Below are positions 23,771 through 33,800 of a stretch of 35,780 nt of DNA, in pieces. The position numbers were made by a program, and so were the translations under genes. Under the pieces are notes generated by a model. That model saw nothing but the letters and a program-made list of their open reading frames with translations, was not told where the DNA came from and did no database searches. Source of the DNA: Candidatus Krumholzibacteriota bacterium (lineage in GTDB: Bacteria > Krumholzibacteriota > Krumholzibacteriia > JAJRXK01); contig JAJRXK010000059.1 in assembly GCA_024276305.1 (NCBI GenBank), forward strand, positions 1-35,780, given 5' to 3'. How positions within the stretch are numbered: position 1 is the stretch's first letter; the number at the start of each line of letters is the position of its first letter.

Positions 23771-24850
23771 ATGACCATTCGGAGATCATCTATTGCGACG
23801 GGACTCTTGGCGCTCATCCTAGCCGCCTGTGGATCAACACCACCGGATCCGCCATTGGACTTTCCAGATCAGAGCCTCTCCGTACGGGAGCTTCTCGACG
23901 GTCGTGACTTCGGATCCGAGATCTCGCGGGTCGCAGTCATCGGTGGAGAACGTTGCGTGATCCTGGAGTCGAATCCTGCCCGCCTGCTCATGTACTCCGC
24001 AACGGAAGGACTCTCGATCGTCGCGTCGGACGGACCGGGGCCGGCCGAACTGGGTGGGAATCGATTCACCCTGTCTCGGATTCCCTCCCCGCGATTCGAT
24101 GGCTATCTGCCGATCTTCTTGCACTCGATACGTTCACCGATCTCGTTGGCGGTTCCCCCGCCTGCGACCGATGCTGAGATCCTGCGCTTCCGACATGACC
24201 GACCCCTCGTATCCATCGCGGCGCTTGACCATGTGGATGTAGCCGCGATTTACACGTCTTCGGATCCGCACGCAGCTCTAGCACTGGGAGGAGTATCTGA
24301 TCTGGCGACTCTCCTGGGACCAACATCGGCTCGGGGCAAACAGACTTGGCCCTGCGATCGAACTCTTGGAGCCTTTCGCTTCTTTGGCGATCCGGCTCTC
24401 GACATCGCTAGGTCTTACTACACGCGATTGCTGCGCCGAGACGCGGATTCTTTCTACAGAGTGCGGCTCTTCGGCGAACCTGAGGTGATGGTCTTGGGCT
24501 CGGATGCCAAGCCCCGATTCGAGTTCCATATCACTCGAGGCGGCCTCGAACCGATTCGGCCCAGCGACGGGTCGGACCTACGAGCGTGGCGAGTCCTTCA
24601 AGACGTGGACGTGGATGCAGGCGGACGTCTGCATGCTCTCCGCGGCGTCTATGTTGACGATGACGCGAGAGAGAGGTATGCGAACGAGATCCTCGTATAT
24701 GAGATGGATGGGGCTCTGTCCAGGCGCTTGCATCTTCCCACGGCACTCGTGGCATTTGGAGTGGATGTCAGTGGGAACCGGTACTTCGGCGTCGAAGCGA
24801 ATTCGCATCGCCTTCTCCAACTCGACATCAACGCAGGAGCGCCGAGGTGA
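23771..24850 (+). CDS. Lipoprotein, propeller-like
   Basis: This 359-residue protein has a lipobox (LILAACGS, Cys near 20). The body has spaced segments of beta-propeller style (SRVAVIGGERCVILESNPAR, LQDVDVDAGGRLHALRGVYV, VAFGVDVSGNRYFGVEANSH), consistent with a 6-bladed propeller but divergent. It lies between the permease and the ATPase genes and overlaps the latter by four bases, so it is a component of the same system. A role as surface receptor or chaperone for the transported molecule is inference. Confidence 0.7.
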   Translation: MTIRRSSIATGLLALILAACGSTPPDPPLDFPDQSLSVRELLDGRDFGSEISRVAVIGGERCVILESNPARLLMYSATEGLSIVASDGPGPAELGGNRFTLSRIPSPRFDGYLPIFLHSIRSPISLAVPPPATDAEILRFRHDRPLVSIAALDHVDVAAIYTSSDPHAALALGGVSDLATLLGPTSARGKQTWPCDRTLGAFRFFGDPALDIARSYYTRLLRRDADSFYRVRLFGEPEVMVLGSDAKPRFEFHITRGGLEPIRPSDGSDLRAWRVLQDVDVDAGGRLHALRGVYVDDDARERYANEILVYEMDGALSRRLHLPTALVAFGVDVSGNRYFGVEANSHRLLQLDINAGAPR

Positions 24851-25563
24851 TGGACGACATCCTGGTCGCCACCCAGCTCACCTATTCCTATGGTGGCGGT
24901 CGCAATGCCATCGACGGAGTTGACCTGCGGGTCCGCAGAGCCTCGATCCACGGGCTTGTGGGAGACAACGGATCCGGCAAATCGACCACTCTCGCGATTC
25001 TGGCCCGACATCGGCGGCTGCAATCCGGTCGACTCTCCGTTGGTGTCGATGGCGACTGGCGGTCTCTCCGACTCGGATGGATGGCGAGTGACGATTCGGC
25101 TCTTCCCCGTGGCCCGGTCGGAAGCTTCCTCGCCAAGGTTCTGGGACCATGTCTAGGGCTCAATGAACGGCACGCCGCCCAGCGAACGGCAGCGTTCGCG
25201 GAGCGATTGGGGGTGGCGGAGCTCCTCGGTCGCGATTCTCAGAAGCTGTCTCACGGGCAACGAGTCCGCTTCTCGATTCTGGCGGCCTTCCTGGAAACCC
25301 CGGACCTCGTGCTCCTGGACGAACCATTCCAGGGGCTCGACCCCACCGCAACCGACCGCGTGAGGGCGTTCCTGCTCCTGCAACAGCGCGAATCGGGAGT
25401 ATCGATTCTCGTCTCTGACCACCGGCTCGAAGTCCTCGACGGCATGTGCGATGCTTGGACCTTCCTGAGAGAGGGACGCTCGGTGGGTCATCTCGACCGT
25501 GAAGACCTCGGCGAAGATGCCAGCCTCGCCTCGGTGTATCGAGATCTCCAAACGCGATCGTAG
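24847..25563 (+). CDS. ABC transporter ATP-binding protein
   Basis: This 238-residue ATPase has Walker [10 protein letters not shown] (about residue 40), a signature LSHGQRVRF (about 137), Walker B LVLLDEP (about 155) and an H-loop in [12 protein letters not shown]. The signature is LSHGQ rather than LSGGQ, a common variant. It starts at a GTG at 24847 or the next codon, ATG at 24850, overlapping the lipoprotein stop. It should energise the permease encoded at 23020. The gene ends the accessory block; tRNA-Pro begins 45 bases further. Confidence 0.9.
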   Translation: MMDDILVATQLTYSYGGGRNAIDGVDLRVRRASIHGLVGDNGSGKSTTLAILARHRRLQSGRLSVGVDGDWRSLRLGWMASDDSALPRGPVGSFLAKVLGPCLGLNERHAAQRTAAFAERLGVAELLGRDSQKLSHGQRVRFSILAAFLETPDLVLLDEPFQGLDPTATDRVRAFLLLQQRESGVSILVSDHRLEVLDGMCDAWTFLREGRSVGHLDREDLGEDASLASVYRDLQTRS

Positions 25564-25606
25564 TGCCCTTGGGTCTACTGTACGAATCGGAACAATTCGA
25601 GCGAGT

Positions 25607-25674
<68 letters not shown>

Positions 25675-25684
<10 letters not shown>

Positions 25685-26295
25685 ACCAGATATTCTCTGA
25701 GCTTCTCCCGCATCGCACGGGCCGCCCGGGCCCGATGACTGATGCGGTTCTTCTCTTCCAATGAGATCTCGGCCAGACTTCGGTCCAGATCTGCGGTCCA
25801 AAATAGCGGATCGTAGCCGAATCCGCGATTCCCTTTTGGCTCGACGAGGATCCGGCCCTCGAGCACCCCGTCCACGGTGCACTCCCAGCCCTCGCCCCGA
25901 GGGTCGACCGCCGCCATCACGGTGCGGAAGCGCGCCCCCCGGCGCGAGACCCCGACGCCCTCGAGCTCCCGCAGGAGCTTGGCGCAATTGTCGGCATAAG
26001 TGGCCTCCTCGCCGGCATAGCGGGCGGCGTAGATGCCGGGAGCCCCACCCAGAGCATCCACCTCCAGACCCGTATCGTCGGCCAGGCAGAGCTCTCCGAG
26101 GGCCTCGGCCACAGTCCGAGCCTTCTTCAGGGCATTCTCCCTCAGGGTGGTCCCATCTTCGATGACTTCCGCCAAGTCCGCGATCTCCTCGACTCCCACG
26201 ACCTCGGTCACCGGCAGCGAAGAGAAGAGCTTGCGCATCTCCCGAATCTTGTCCGCGTTGCGGGTGGCCAAGACGATGCGCTCGGTCGGTGTCAA
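25675..26295 (-). CDS. rdgB: XTP/dITP diphosphatase (Ham1/RdgB family)
   Basis: This 206-residue housekeeping enzyme hydrolyses non-canonical purine nucleoside triphosphates (XTP, dITP, ITP) to monophosphates and so protects DNA. Family motifs are present: [14 protein letters not shown] at the start, [28 protein letters not shown], and SHRARA near the end. Its start overlaps the rph stop by four bases. Its stop codon TAG lies inside the tRNA-Pro acceptor/D region, with the last codons shared with the tRNA 5' end. Confidence 0.95.
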
Positions 26296-27029
26296 TCCAT
26301 GGCCTCCACGGCGCGGGCGCAGGCTTTGGTCTGCACCTCATTGAGGATCCGCGCGGCCCCTTTGCCCAGAGCCAGCATCGCGTGGAGCTGGGCGTCGTCG
26401 AAGGTCTGACCTTCGGCGGTCCCCTGCAACTCGACGAATTCGCCATGGGAAGTCAGGACGACGTTCATGTCCACATCGGCCGCGGAGTCCTCGACATATT
26501 CGAGGTCCAGGCGAGTCTCTCCATCGACGACCCCCACACTGATGGCTGAGACGTGCCCGCGCATGGGATGGGCGGGCATGTCGAGACGTCGGCGCATCCG
26601 TTCGAGGGCGATCCACAGGGCCACGCTGGCCCCGGTGATCGACGCGGTGCGGGTTCCCCCATCGGCCTCGAGAACATCACAGTCGACGGTGATGGTGAAC
26701 TCTCCCATCTGCACCATGTCCACCACGGAACGGAGACTGCGACCGATGAGGCGCTGGATCTCGCTGGTGCGCCCGGAGATGTTTCCGCGCCGGCCATCCC
26801 GTTGAGTCCGATCGTTGGTGGCGCGAGGCAACATGGCATATTCGGCGGTGATCCACCCCATGCCACTCTCGCGTCTCCACCGCGGAACTCCGCTCTCGAT
26901 GGAGGCGCTGCAAATGACCTTGGTCTGCCCCATCTCGATGAGGGCGCTGCCCTCGGGATGCCGCTGATAGTGCGGGGTGATCTTGATGGCGCGCATGGCG
27001 TTGGGCTTGCGCCCACCGGGTCGACTCAT
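26292..27029 (-). CDS. rph: Ribonuclease PH
   Basis: This 245-residue phosphorolytic 3'-5' exoribonuclease trims tRNA 3' ends. It has the family's N-terminal sequence (RPGGRKPNAMRAIKITPHY), VICSASIESGVPRW, the phosphate-site region GRRGNISGRTSEIQRLIGRS, and DCDVLEADGGTRTASI. The ATG at 27029 fits the usual start; the TTG at 27035 is less likely. Twelve bases separate it from murI. A tRNA-processing enzyme directly before a co-directional tRNA gene is a sensible pairing. Confidence 0.96.
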   Translation of the reverse strand: MSRPGGRKPNAMRAIKITPHYQRHPEGSALIEMGQTKVICSASIESGVPRWRRESGMGWITAEYAMLPRATNDRTQRDGRRGNISGRTSEIQRLIGRSLRSVVDMVQMGEFTITVDCDVLEADGGTRTASITGASVALWIALERMRRRLDMPAHPMRGHVSAISVGVVDGETRLDLEYVEDSAADVDMNVVLTSHGEFVELQGTAEGQTFDDAQLHAMLALGKGAARILNEVQTKACARAVEAMD

Positions 27030-27041
27030 GGACAACCTGAC

Positions 27042-27875
27042 CTAGGGAAGGGAAGAACTGAAGGCTTCGAGGTCGACGACCTCCACGTCGTCGAGCCGCA
27101 ACGAAAGAAAGATCTCGCTCAGCCGAGCGAAGCGCTGGGGCACGTCGGTGACCAGAACCTCGACCCTGCCCTCTCGCTCTCTGGAGGAAGTCTCGCATCT
27201 CTCCTCGAGAAGGCAAGCCACCGCATCGGCCAGAACCTCCGCGGAGTCCACGAGGCCCACTCCAGAGCCCATCACTCGGCCGATGATTCCCTTGAGCAGA
27301 GGGTAGTGGGTGCAGCCGAGGATCATGGTCTCGGCGCCCCACTCCAAGAACTCCTCGAGGTAGCGCTGGGCGACGGATTCGGTGATGGGGTCCTCGACCC
27401 AACCCTCCTCGGCCAAGGGCACGAAGAGGGGGCAGGGGCGCGAGAGCACCTCCACCGCGGGATCGAGGGCTCGCAGACGCTGGGCGTAGCGATCGCTGCC
27501 GACGGTCGCGGTGGTGCCGATGACTCCCACTCGTGAGCCCTTGCGGGCGAGGGCCGCGCGCACCCCGGGTTCGATGACTCCGAAGACGGGAACCGGAGAC
27601 CGAGCTTCGAGGAGATCGATGGCCAGGGCGGTCGCGGTATTGCAGGCAACGACCACGGCCTTCACCTCTCGATCGTTCAGGCAGGCCAGCGCCTCGAGGG
27701 CGAAGTGGCGGACCGTCTTCTCCCCCTTGGTGCCATAGGGAACCCGGGCACTGTCGCCCAGATAGACGAAGTCCTCCCGGGGAAGGCGACGGCGCAATTC
27801 CCGCAGGACGGTGAGTCCGCCGATGCCGCTGTCGAAGACTCCGATGGGACGCTCACAGGCGACGGACTCGTTCAC
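27042..27875 (-). CDS. murI: Glutamate racemase
   Basis: This 277-residue enzyme makes D-glutamate for peptidoglycan. Motifs are IGVFDSGIGGLTVLREL, YLGDSARVPYGTK, the first catalytic Cys in VVACNTATA, and the second in LGCTHYPLL. The start is the GTG at 27875, with GGAG seven bases upstream, overlapping the GerMN stop by four bases; the longer open frame up to 28529 is antisense-like read-through. It sits with an amidase and the GerMN gene, so the operon mixes cell-wall and RNA functions. Confidence 0.95.
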   Translation of the reverse strand: MNESVACERPIGVFDSGIGGLTVLRELRRRLPREDFVYLGDSARVPYGTKGEKTVRHFALEALACLNDREVKAVVVACNTATALAIDLLEARSPVPVFGVIEPGVRAALARKGSRVGVIGTTATVGSDRYAQRLRALDPAVEVLSRPCPLFVPLAEEGWVEDPITESVAQRYLEEFLEWGAETMILGCTHYPLLKGIIGRVMGSGVGLVDSAEVLADAVACLLEERCETSSREREGRVEVLVTDVPQRFARLSEIFLSLRLDDVEVVDLEAFSSSLP

Positions 27876-28414
27876 AGCCAATCTCCGGGACGGAGGGGGT
27901 GGGTGAGATCGATGTGACCGGCAAGGGTCTCGACTTCGAGGCCGTCGACCAGGATCTGCGCGCCCTCGATGTCGGGGAATGCCACCGCCAAAGTACGCAG
28001 AAGCGAGGTGAGCACCATCATCTCGGTGGCGGAGCCGCCACGCAGACCGGCCACGAGATCCTGGCTGAAATCGAGGTAGATCAGCCTCTGACGGTCGTCG
28101 AAGTAGGCGTGCCACAACCGGGTCCCCGGCGGAATGGCCGAGACCAGGTGACTCGCCCGGGGCCCGGCCAAGAGCTGGGTGATCACCGCCTCGACCTCCT
28201 CGTCTCGGTGAGGATGGGCAGCAATGGTCCGGGTCTCTCCTCGCACTCCCTGGGCGTCGCGGGTGGCGAAGTAGAGGGTCACCGAACGGGTGCCCAGCGC
28301 CCTCGCCTCCTCGACCTCCACCGGCACTTCCTCCACCCGGGGCTGCGGCCGCCACCACCACCACGCACCGGCCGCGAGGATCACCAAGAGAAGAGCGACG
28401 ACCGCGCGTCTCAT
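27872..28414 (-). CDS. GerMN-domain membrane-anchored protein
   Basis: This 180-residue protein has an N-terminal membrane anchor (residues 4-21, AVVALLLVILAAGAWWWW). A GerMN domain spans about 45-165 with VTLYFATRDAQGV, EAVITQLLAGP, LIYLDFSQDLVAGLRGGSA and VDGLEVETLAGHIDLTHPL. In spore formers GerM acts beside the peptidoglycan; in Gram-negatives such genes commonly follow an amidase, as here. It overlaps both neighbours by four bases. An envelope role in cell-wall remodelling is likely. Confidence 0.88.
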   Translation of the reverse strand: MRRAVVALLLVILAAGAWWWWRPQPRVEEVPVEVEEARALGTRSVTLYFATRDAQGVRGETRTIAAHPHRDEEVEAVITQLLAGPRASHLVSAIPPGTRLWHAYFDDRQRLIYLDFSQDLVAGLRGGSATEMMVLTSLLRTLAVAFPDIEGAQILVDGLEVETLAGHIDLTHPLRPGDWL

Positions 28415-29928
28415 CGTGAGCCCTCGCGGATGGCATCCATGCGCGCCCGAAAATCGACGATGGCATCGGCCAGAGCTCGGGCGATGCGCCGCTGCTGCTT
28501 GCGGTCGGTGAGTGCGCGCGCGTCGTCACTGTTGGAGATGAATCCCATCTCGACGAGGATGGCGGGCATGAAGGCCCCGACCAATACCCGAAAGCCGGCC
28601 TGCTTCACTCCCCGATCTCGCAATCCGGTGTCCTCGACCAGCCCGGCCTGCACCGCCTCGGCGAGAGTGGCGCTTTCCTGGATGTAGGCGTTCTGCACCA
28701 GATCCCAGAGAATGAAATCGAGGTCGTCGCTGTGTCCGGCGGCGATGTTCTCCTTGCGCGCCACGTCGGCATCCCACTCGCTCTTCGCCGGCGACAGGAA
28801 GTACGTTTCGACTCCCTGCGCAGCAGGATCGAACCAGGCATTGCAGTGCAAGCTCACGAAGAGATCCGCGCCCTCACGATTTGCGTATTCGGTCCGTTCG
28901 ACCAGGCCGAGCGACGAATCATCCGCTCGAGTGAGGACCGCGGCAATGTCATCCCGCTCCCTCAAGATCCTCGCGAGTTCTCGAGCCACGGCCAGAGTGA
29001 TGTCCTTCTCCCGCACGTCGGCGCGACCCGTCGCTCCCACGTCGACTCCTCCGTGGCCGGGATCGATGACCACCTTCCGCACATCGACCCGCCGGCTGCG
29101 CGCCTGGGGCGGAAGAGTCTGCACCAGATGCGGTCCGCGAGGCTGTGGCTCGGGAATGGTGGTGACCGGCAACGGCTCGATCCGCAGAAGGATGCGGCGC
29201 CCCTCGGCTTCGGCCGACGACGAGTATCTCTGCGCGAGTTCTCCGAGCTGGACGTCGACCAGCGCAAAGCCCTCTTCCTGCCTCGAAGTCACCGCATCCA
29301 CGAGCCCTCGTGGACGGGACAACGCGATCCGGCTGGGATCGAGAACCCCACCGTAGATCTTGACCACCAAATGCCGCACCCGGCTGTCATCGACTCGAAA
29401 GGCCAGTACCTCCCCGAGGTCCAATCGCAGCTCGGTGGCCTCGGCGGTGGACTCGATCCGCAGTGCCTGCACATTCGTTGGCCGCTCCCCGATCCGGAGA
29501 CGTTGGTCCTCGGGATCGTAACGCACCGCGATGTCCGTTAACTCGGGCAAGATCTGGGTCAGGAACTCCAGCGGAATCCAGGGCTGTCCCCCGTGGAAGA
29601 GCACCGGCTGGTGGAGGAGAATCGTGCGCGAGGCGCCCACCACCGACCGTGCGCCAACGGTGAAGGTGAGCCGTTGGCCGCGGACTCGCAGCACGAGCTT
29701 GCGCACGTCGCTCCGCCAGAAACGACCGGCCTGCAGCATCTCGGCCACCTCTCCTCCGGAGAGGTACCAGTCCTCGGTGTCGGAGAGCTGCCGCATTTCG
29801 ACTTGCAACTCGAGTTGCCCATCGCCCGGCCGCACGTGAAGAACCGAGGTGGGGCCCTGCGCCGCTGCTGCGGTCGGCAGGAGACTGAGCAGGAGGAGCC
29901 GAAGCGCGAGCCGGGAGAGAGCCCGCAT
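28411..29928 (-). CDS. N-acetylmuramoyl-L-alanine amidase (Amidase_3, AmiC-like)
   Basis: This 505-residue secreted protein has a signal peptide ending near AAAAQG (residue about 24). The N-terminal half (about 30-270) consists of beta-rich modules like those of AMIN or copper-amine-oxidase-like wall-targeting domains. The catalytic zinc domain (about 283-500) has VVIDPGHGGVDVGATG, VERTEYANREGADLFVSLHC and the catalytic Glu in ILVEMGFISN. It cleaves the peptide stem from MurNAc during cell separation. The ATG at 29928 overlaps the smpB stop by one base. Confidence 0.93.
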   Translation of the reverse strand: MRALSRLALRLLLLSLLPTAAAAQGPTSVLHVRPGDGQLELQVEMRQLSDTEDWYLSGGEVAEMLQAGRFWRSDVRKLVLRVRGQRLTFTVGARSVVGASRTILLHQPVLFHGGQPWIPLEFLTQILPELTDIAVRYDPEDQRLRIGERPTNVQALRIESTAEATELRLDLGEVLAFRVDDSRVRHLVVKIYGGVLDPSRIALSRPRGLVDAVTSRQEEGFALVDVQLGELAQRYSSSAEAEGRRILLRIEPLPVTTIPEPQPRGPHLVQTLPPQARSRRVDVRKVVIDPGHGGVDVGATGRADVREKDITLAVARELARILRERDDIAAVLTRADDSSLGLVERTEYANREGADLFVSLHCNAWFDPAAQGVETYFLSPAKSEWDADVARKENIAAGHSDDLDFILWDLVQNAYIQESATLAEAVQAGLVEDTGLRDRGVKQAGFRVLVGAFMPAILVEMGFISNSDDARALTDRKQQRRIARALADAIVDFRARMDAIREGSR

Positions 29929-30467
29929 CAATCGTCACCTCCGTGGCGGCGCAGCCCTCCGCGCATGGCCTGCTGCATCTTGCGCTGGACATCTCGGTCG
30001 GCCGTCGCGGCCCTCTTGTCGTGGAGCTTCTTTCCCCGAACCAGGGCGAGCTCACATTTGGCCCACCCTCGCTTGAAGTAGAGCTTCAGCGGCACCAGAG
30101 TCAGCCCGCGCTCGGCGGTCTTCCCGATCAACCTGCGAATCTCCTTCTTGTGCATCAGAAGTTTGCGGGGCCGGGTGGGCTCGTGATTGAAGAGATTGGC
30201 CTGTTCGTAGGGGCTGATGTGAAGGTTGCGGAGGATCACCTCGGCCCCCCGCACCTCGGCGTAGGAATCGACCAGACTCGCACGTCCCGCTCTCAAACTC
30301 TTCACCTCGCTCCCGGTGAGGGCCATTCCAGCCTCGAAGGTCTCCAGAATGGTGTACTCGTAGCGGGCCTTCCGGTTCTGGGCGATGAGCTTGATCTCGG
30401 AAGCATCCGCCTTCTGGCCCTTCTTGCCCTGCTTCTTCGGCGCAGATGATTTCTTGGCAGCGCCCAT
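29928..30467 (-). CDS. smpB: SsrA-binding protein SmpB
   Basis: This 179-residue tmRNA partner works in ribosome rescue. It has NRKARYEYTILETFEAG, LTGSEVKSLRAGRASLVDSY, HISPYEQANLFNHEP, PRKLLMHKKEI and GLTLVPLKLYFKRG, all family hallmarks, and ends with a basic tail. An extra Lys/Ala-rich N-terminal stretch of about 25 residues makes it longer than the usual 150-160. The ATG at 30467 has AGGA five bases upstream. It is the first gene of the minus-strand operon; tmRNA itself is not in the window. Confidence 0.95.
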   Translation of the reverse strand: MGAAKKSSAPKKQGKKGQKADASEIKLIAQNRKARYEYTILETFEAGMALTGSEVKSLRAGRASLVDSYAEVRGAEVILRNLHISPYEQANLFNHEPTRPRKLLMHKKEIRRLIGKTAERGLTLVPLKLYFKRGWAKCELALVRGKKLHDKRAATADRDVQRKMQQAMRGGLRRHGGDD

Positions 30468-30556
30468 GGCATCCTAGCGGGTGGGGTCGGAGCGCCCCAA
30501 ACTAGCACGCCCCCCACGGCCCGGCAACCGCGTGCCTCCTTGCGCTTTCCGTTGGC

Positions 30557-30585
30557 TTGACAGCCCCTCGGGCCATGACTAGACT
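30557..30585 (+). promoter_or_regulatory. Promoter of tRNA-Leu
   Basis: A perfect -35 TTGACA (30557-30562), a 17-nt spacer and -10 TAGACT (30580-30585) stand 27 bases before the tRNA-Leu gene. The same -10 (TAGACT) precedes merR, so TAnnnT with GACT seems to be a normal housekeeping form in this genome. Confidence 0.75.
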
Positions 30586-30612
30586 CCCTCCTCTGCGCTC
30601 CACGCGCCCATG

Positions 30613-30699
30613 GCCCGGGTGGCGGAATTGGCAGACGCGCTACGTTCAGGTCGTAGTGGGGGTAACCTCGTGCGAGTTCGAGTCTCGCCCCGGGCACCA
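30613..30699 (+). tRNA. tRNA-Leu (anticodon CAG)
   Basis: This class II tRNA has an acceptor stem GCCCGGG paired with CCCGGGC. The anticodon stem is CTACG/CGTAG around the loop TTCAGGT, so the anticodon is CAG. A long variable arm (TGGGGGTAACCTCG) is as expected for leucine. The T arm has GTTCGAGTC. Discriminator A and an encoded CCA end the gene. Confidence 0.95.
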
Positions 30700-30824
30700 G
30701 TCTTCCCATCTCACAGTTTCGCTCTGGCCCGAGGATGCCCTCGGGCTTGTACTGATACGTAGCATTCTCCCGCGCATTCTCGATCACGGGCACATTTCAA
30801 CTTTGGAGACGCCAGGAGGCAGTC

Positions 30825-33800
30825 ATGGCGAGACGTTTTCTTTCCCTCGATGGGAACGAAGCTGCGGCAAGGATGGCGCACCGGACCAATGAAGTCATCG
30901 CCATCTATCCCATTACGCCCTCTTCCCCCATGGGAGAGCATTCGGACGCCTGGTCGGCGCAGGGCCAGAAGAACATCTGGGGCGCGGTCCCCGAAGTGGT
31001 CGAGATGCAGAGCGAGGGAGGCGCCTCGGGAGCGGTTCACGGCGCCTTGCAGGGAGGCGCCCTGACCACGACCTTCACCGCATCGCAGGGCCTGCTCCTG
31101 ATGATCCCGAATATGTACAAGATCGCCGGAGAGCTCACTTCGACGGTCTTCCACGTCGCGGCCCGGGCGTTGGCGACCCATGCTCTGTCGATTTTCGGAG
31201 ATCACACCGATGTGATGGCCACCCGGTCCACCGGCTGGGCGATGCTCGCCTCTGCTTCGGTGCAGGAATCGCAGGACTTCGCCCTCATCGCTCAGGCCGC
31301 CACCCTCCGTGCACGCGTGCCCTTCCTCCACTTCTTCGACGGCTTCCGCACCTCCCACGAACTCAACAAGATCGAGGTCATCGACGACGACGTGATCCGC
31401 GCCATGATCGACGAAGAGGCGGTGCGAGCCCACCGCCTCCGCGGCCTCAGTCCCGAGCATCCGGTGCTGCGGGGCACGGCTCAGAATCCCGATGTCTTCT
31501 TCCAGGCCCGCGAGGCGGTCAACGCTTACTACCCGGCGACGGTGGAGATCGTGAAAGAAGAGATGGCCCGCTTCGCCCAACTCACCGGACGAGACTACCA
31601 CCCCTTCGACTACGCCGGGGCTCCCGACGCCGAGCAGGTCGTCGTTCTGATGGGTTCGGGTTGTGGAGCGGTGAAGGAAGCGGTGGAGCGCCTCCTCTCC
31701 GAGGGTCAGAAAGTGGGCATGCTCACCGTGCGCCTCTACCGTCCCTTCTCGGCCGAAGACCTGATCGCCGCCCTTCCCTCCACGGTGCGTCGAGTGGCGG
31801 CCCTCGACCGGACCAAGGAACCGGGCTGCGAAGGAGAGCCCCTCTATCTGGACCTGGTCAGCGCCTTCGGACGGCGGTGGAAGGACCTGCAGGGCACCGA
31901 GCTGCCCGAGGTATTCGGCGGTCGCTACGGCCTGGGTTCGAAGGAATTCACCCCGGCCATGGTGAAGGGGATCTTCGACGAGCTGTCCACCGATTCCCCC
32001 CGACACGGGTTCACGGTCGGCATCGTAGACGACGTCACCCACACCAGCCTCGACTGGGATCCCACTTGGTCCACGGAGAAGGATGATGTCACTCGGTGCA
32101 TGTTCTACGGACTCGGCGCCGACGGGACGGTGGGCGCGAACAAGAACAGCGCGAAGATCATCGGAGGGAATACCGATCTCTACGCCCAGGGATACTTCGT
32201 CTACGACTCGAAGAAATCCGGATCGGTGACCATCTCCCACCTGCGCTTCGGACCGCGTCCCATCGACTCGACCTACCTCATCAACCACGCCAACTTCATC
32301 GCGGTACACCAATACAACTTCGTGGAAAAGATGGACGTCCTCGAGGCCGCGATCGACGGCGGCATCTTCCTGCTCAACAGCCCCTACTCCAAGGACGAAG
32401 TCTGGCAGCACCTTCCGGCCCGGGTGCGAGCCGAGATCGCCCGACGCAAGCTGCGCTTCTACGTGATCGATGCAGGAGCAGTGGCCGAAGCCGCGGGAAT
32501 GGGCGGACGGATCAATACCGTCATGCAGGCCTGCTTCTTCGCCCTGAGCGAGATCCTTCCGCGCGATGAGGCAGTGGATCAGATCAAGACGGCCATCGAC
32601 AAGACCTACGGAAAACGGGGCCGGGCCATCGTGGAGAAGAATTGGGCGGCGGTGGACGCGGCCATCGAGAACCTCCACGAAGTCTCCGTGCCTTCGGAAA
32701 CGGTCGAAGTGGCCGATGAAGCTCTGGCCCTGGTCGGGGCCGACGCTCCCGACTTCGTGCAGAAAGTCACGTCGGTGATGATGGCCGGAAAGGGAGACCT
32801 CCTTCCGGTGAGCGCGATGCCCGTCGATGGGACCTTCCCCACCGACACCGCCCGTTACGAAAAGCGCAGCGTGGCCCGCGAGATCCCGGTGTGGGATGGC
32901 GACATCTGCATCCAGTGCGCGATCTGCGCCTTCGTCTGCCCGCACACTGCCATTCGGATGAAGGCCTTCGCTCCGGCTGCGGCCCAGGCCGGTCCGGCAT
33001 CCTTCGACACCCAGACCTGGCGTGGCAAGGAACTCCCCGACCACGAGATGCGCATTCAGGTGGCGCCCGACGACTGCACCGGCTGCGGGGTCTGCGTCGA
33101 TGTGTGCCCGGCCTTCAGCAAGGAAGACCGTTCGCACAAGGCCATCAACATGGTTCCCAAACTCGATCACCTCGAGACCGAGCAGAAGAACTTCGATTAC
33201 TTCCTGTCCATTGAAGAACTCGATCGCACCGAAGTGAAGCTCGACACGGTGAAGGGCTCCCAACTCCTCCAGCCGCTCTTCGAATTCTCGGGAGCCTGCG
33301 CGGGTTGTGGAGAGACTCCCTACATCAAGTTGCTCACCCAGCTCTTCGGGGATCGAATCGTGGTGGCCAATGCCACCGGATGTTCCTCGATCTACGGCGG
33401 CAACCTCCCCACCACCCCTTGGACCAAGAACGCCCAGGGACGCGGACCCGCGTGGTCGAATTCGCTCTTCGAGGACAATGCGGAATTCGGAATGGGGATG
33501 CGGCTGGCTACGGATCACCAGCTCCGCTACGCGACCCAGCTCCTGGCGGAGGTCGGGGTCTCGGATTCGGAGATCCGCGCTCTCCTCGAATGCGACCAGA
33601 GCACCGAGGAGGGGATCCGCGCCCAGCGAGCCCGTCTCGATGCCCTCCGCGAGAAGTTGAGCGGACGGGACGAGGACGAGGTGAAGGCCCTCCTGGGCAT
33701 TCTCGATGTGCTCGGCCGTCGCGGAGTATGGATCATCGGCGGAGACGGCTGGGCCTATGACATCGGCTACGGCGGCCTCGACCATGTGCTGGCGTCGGGA

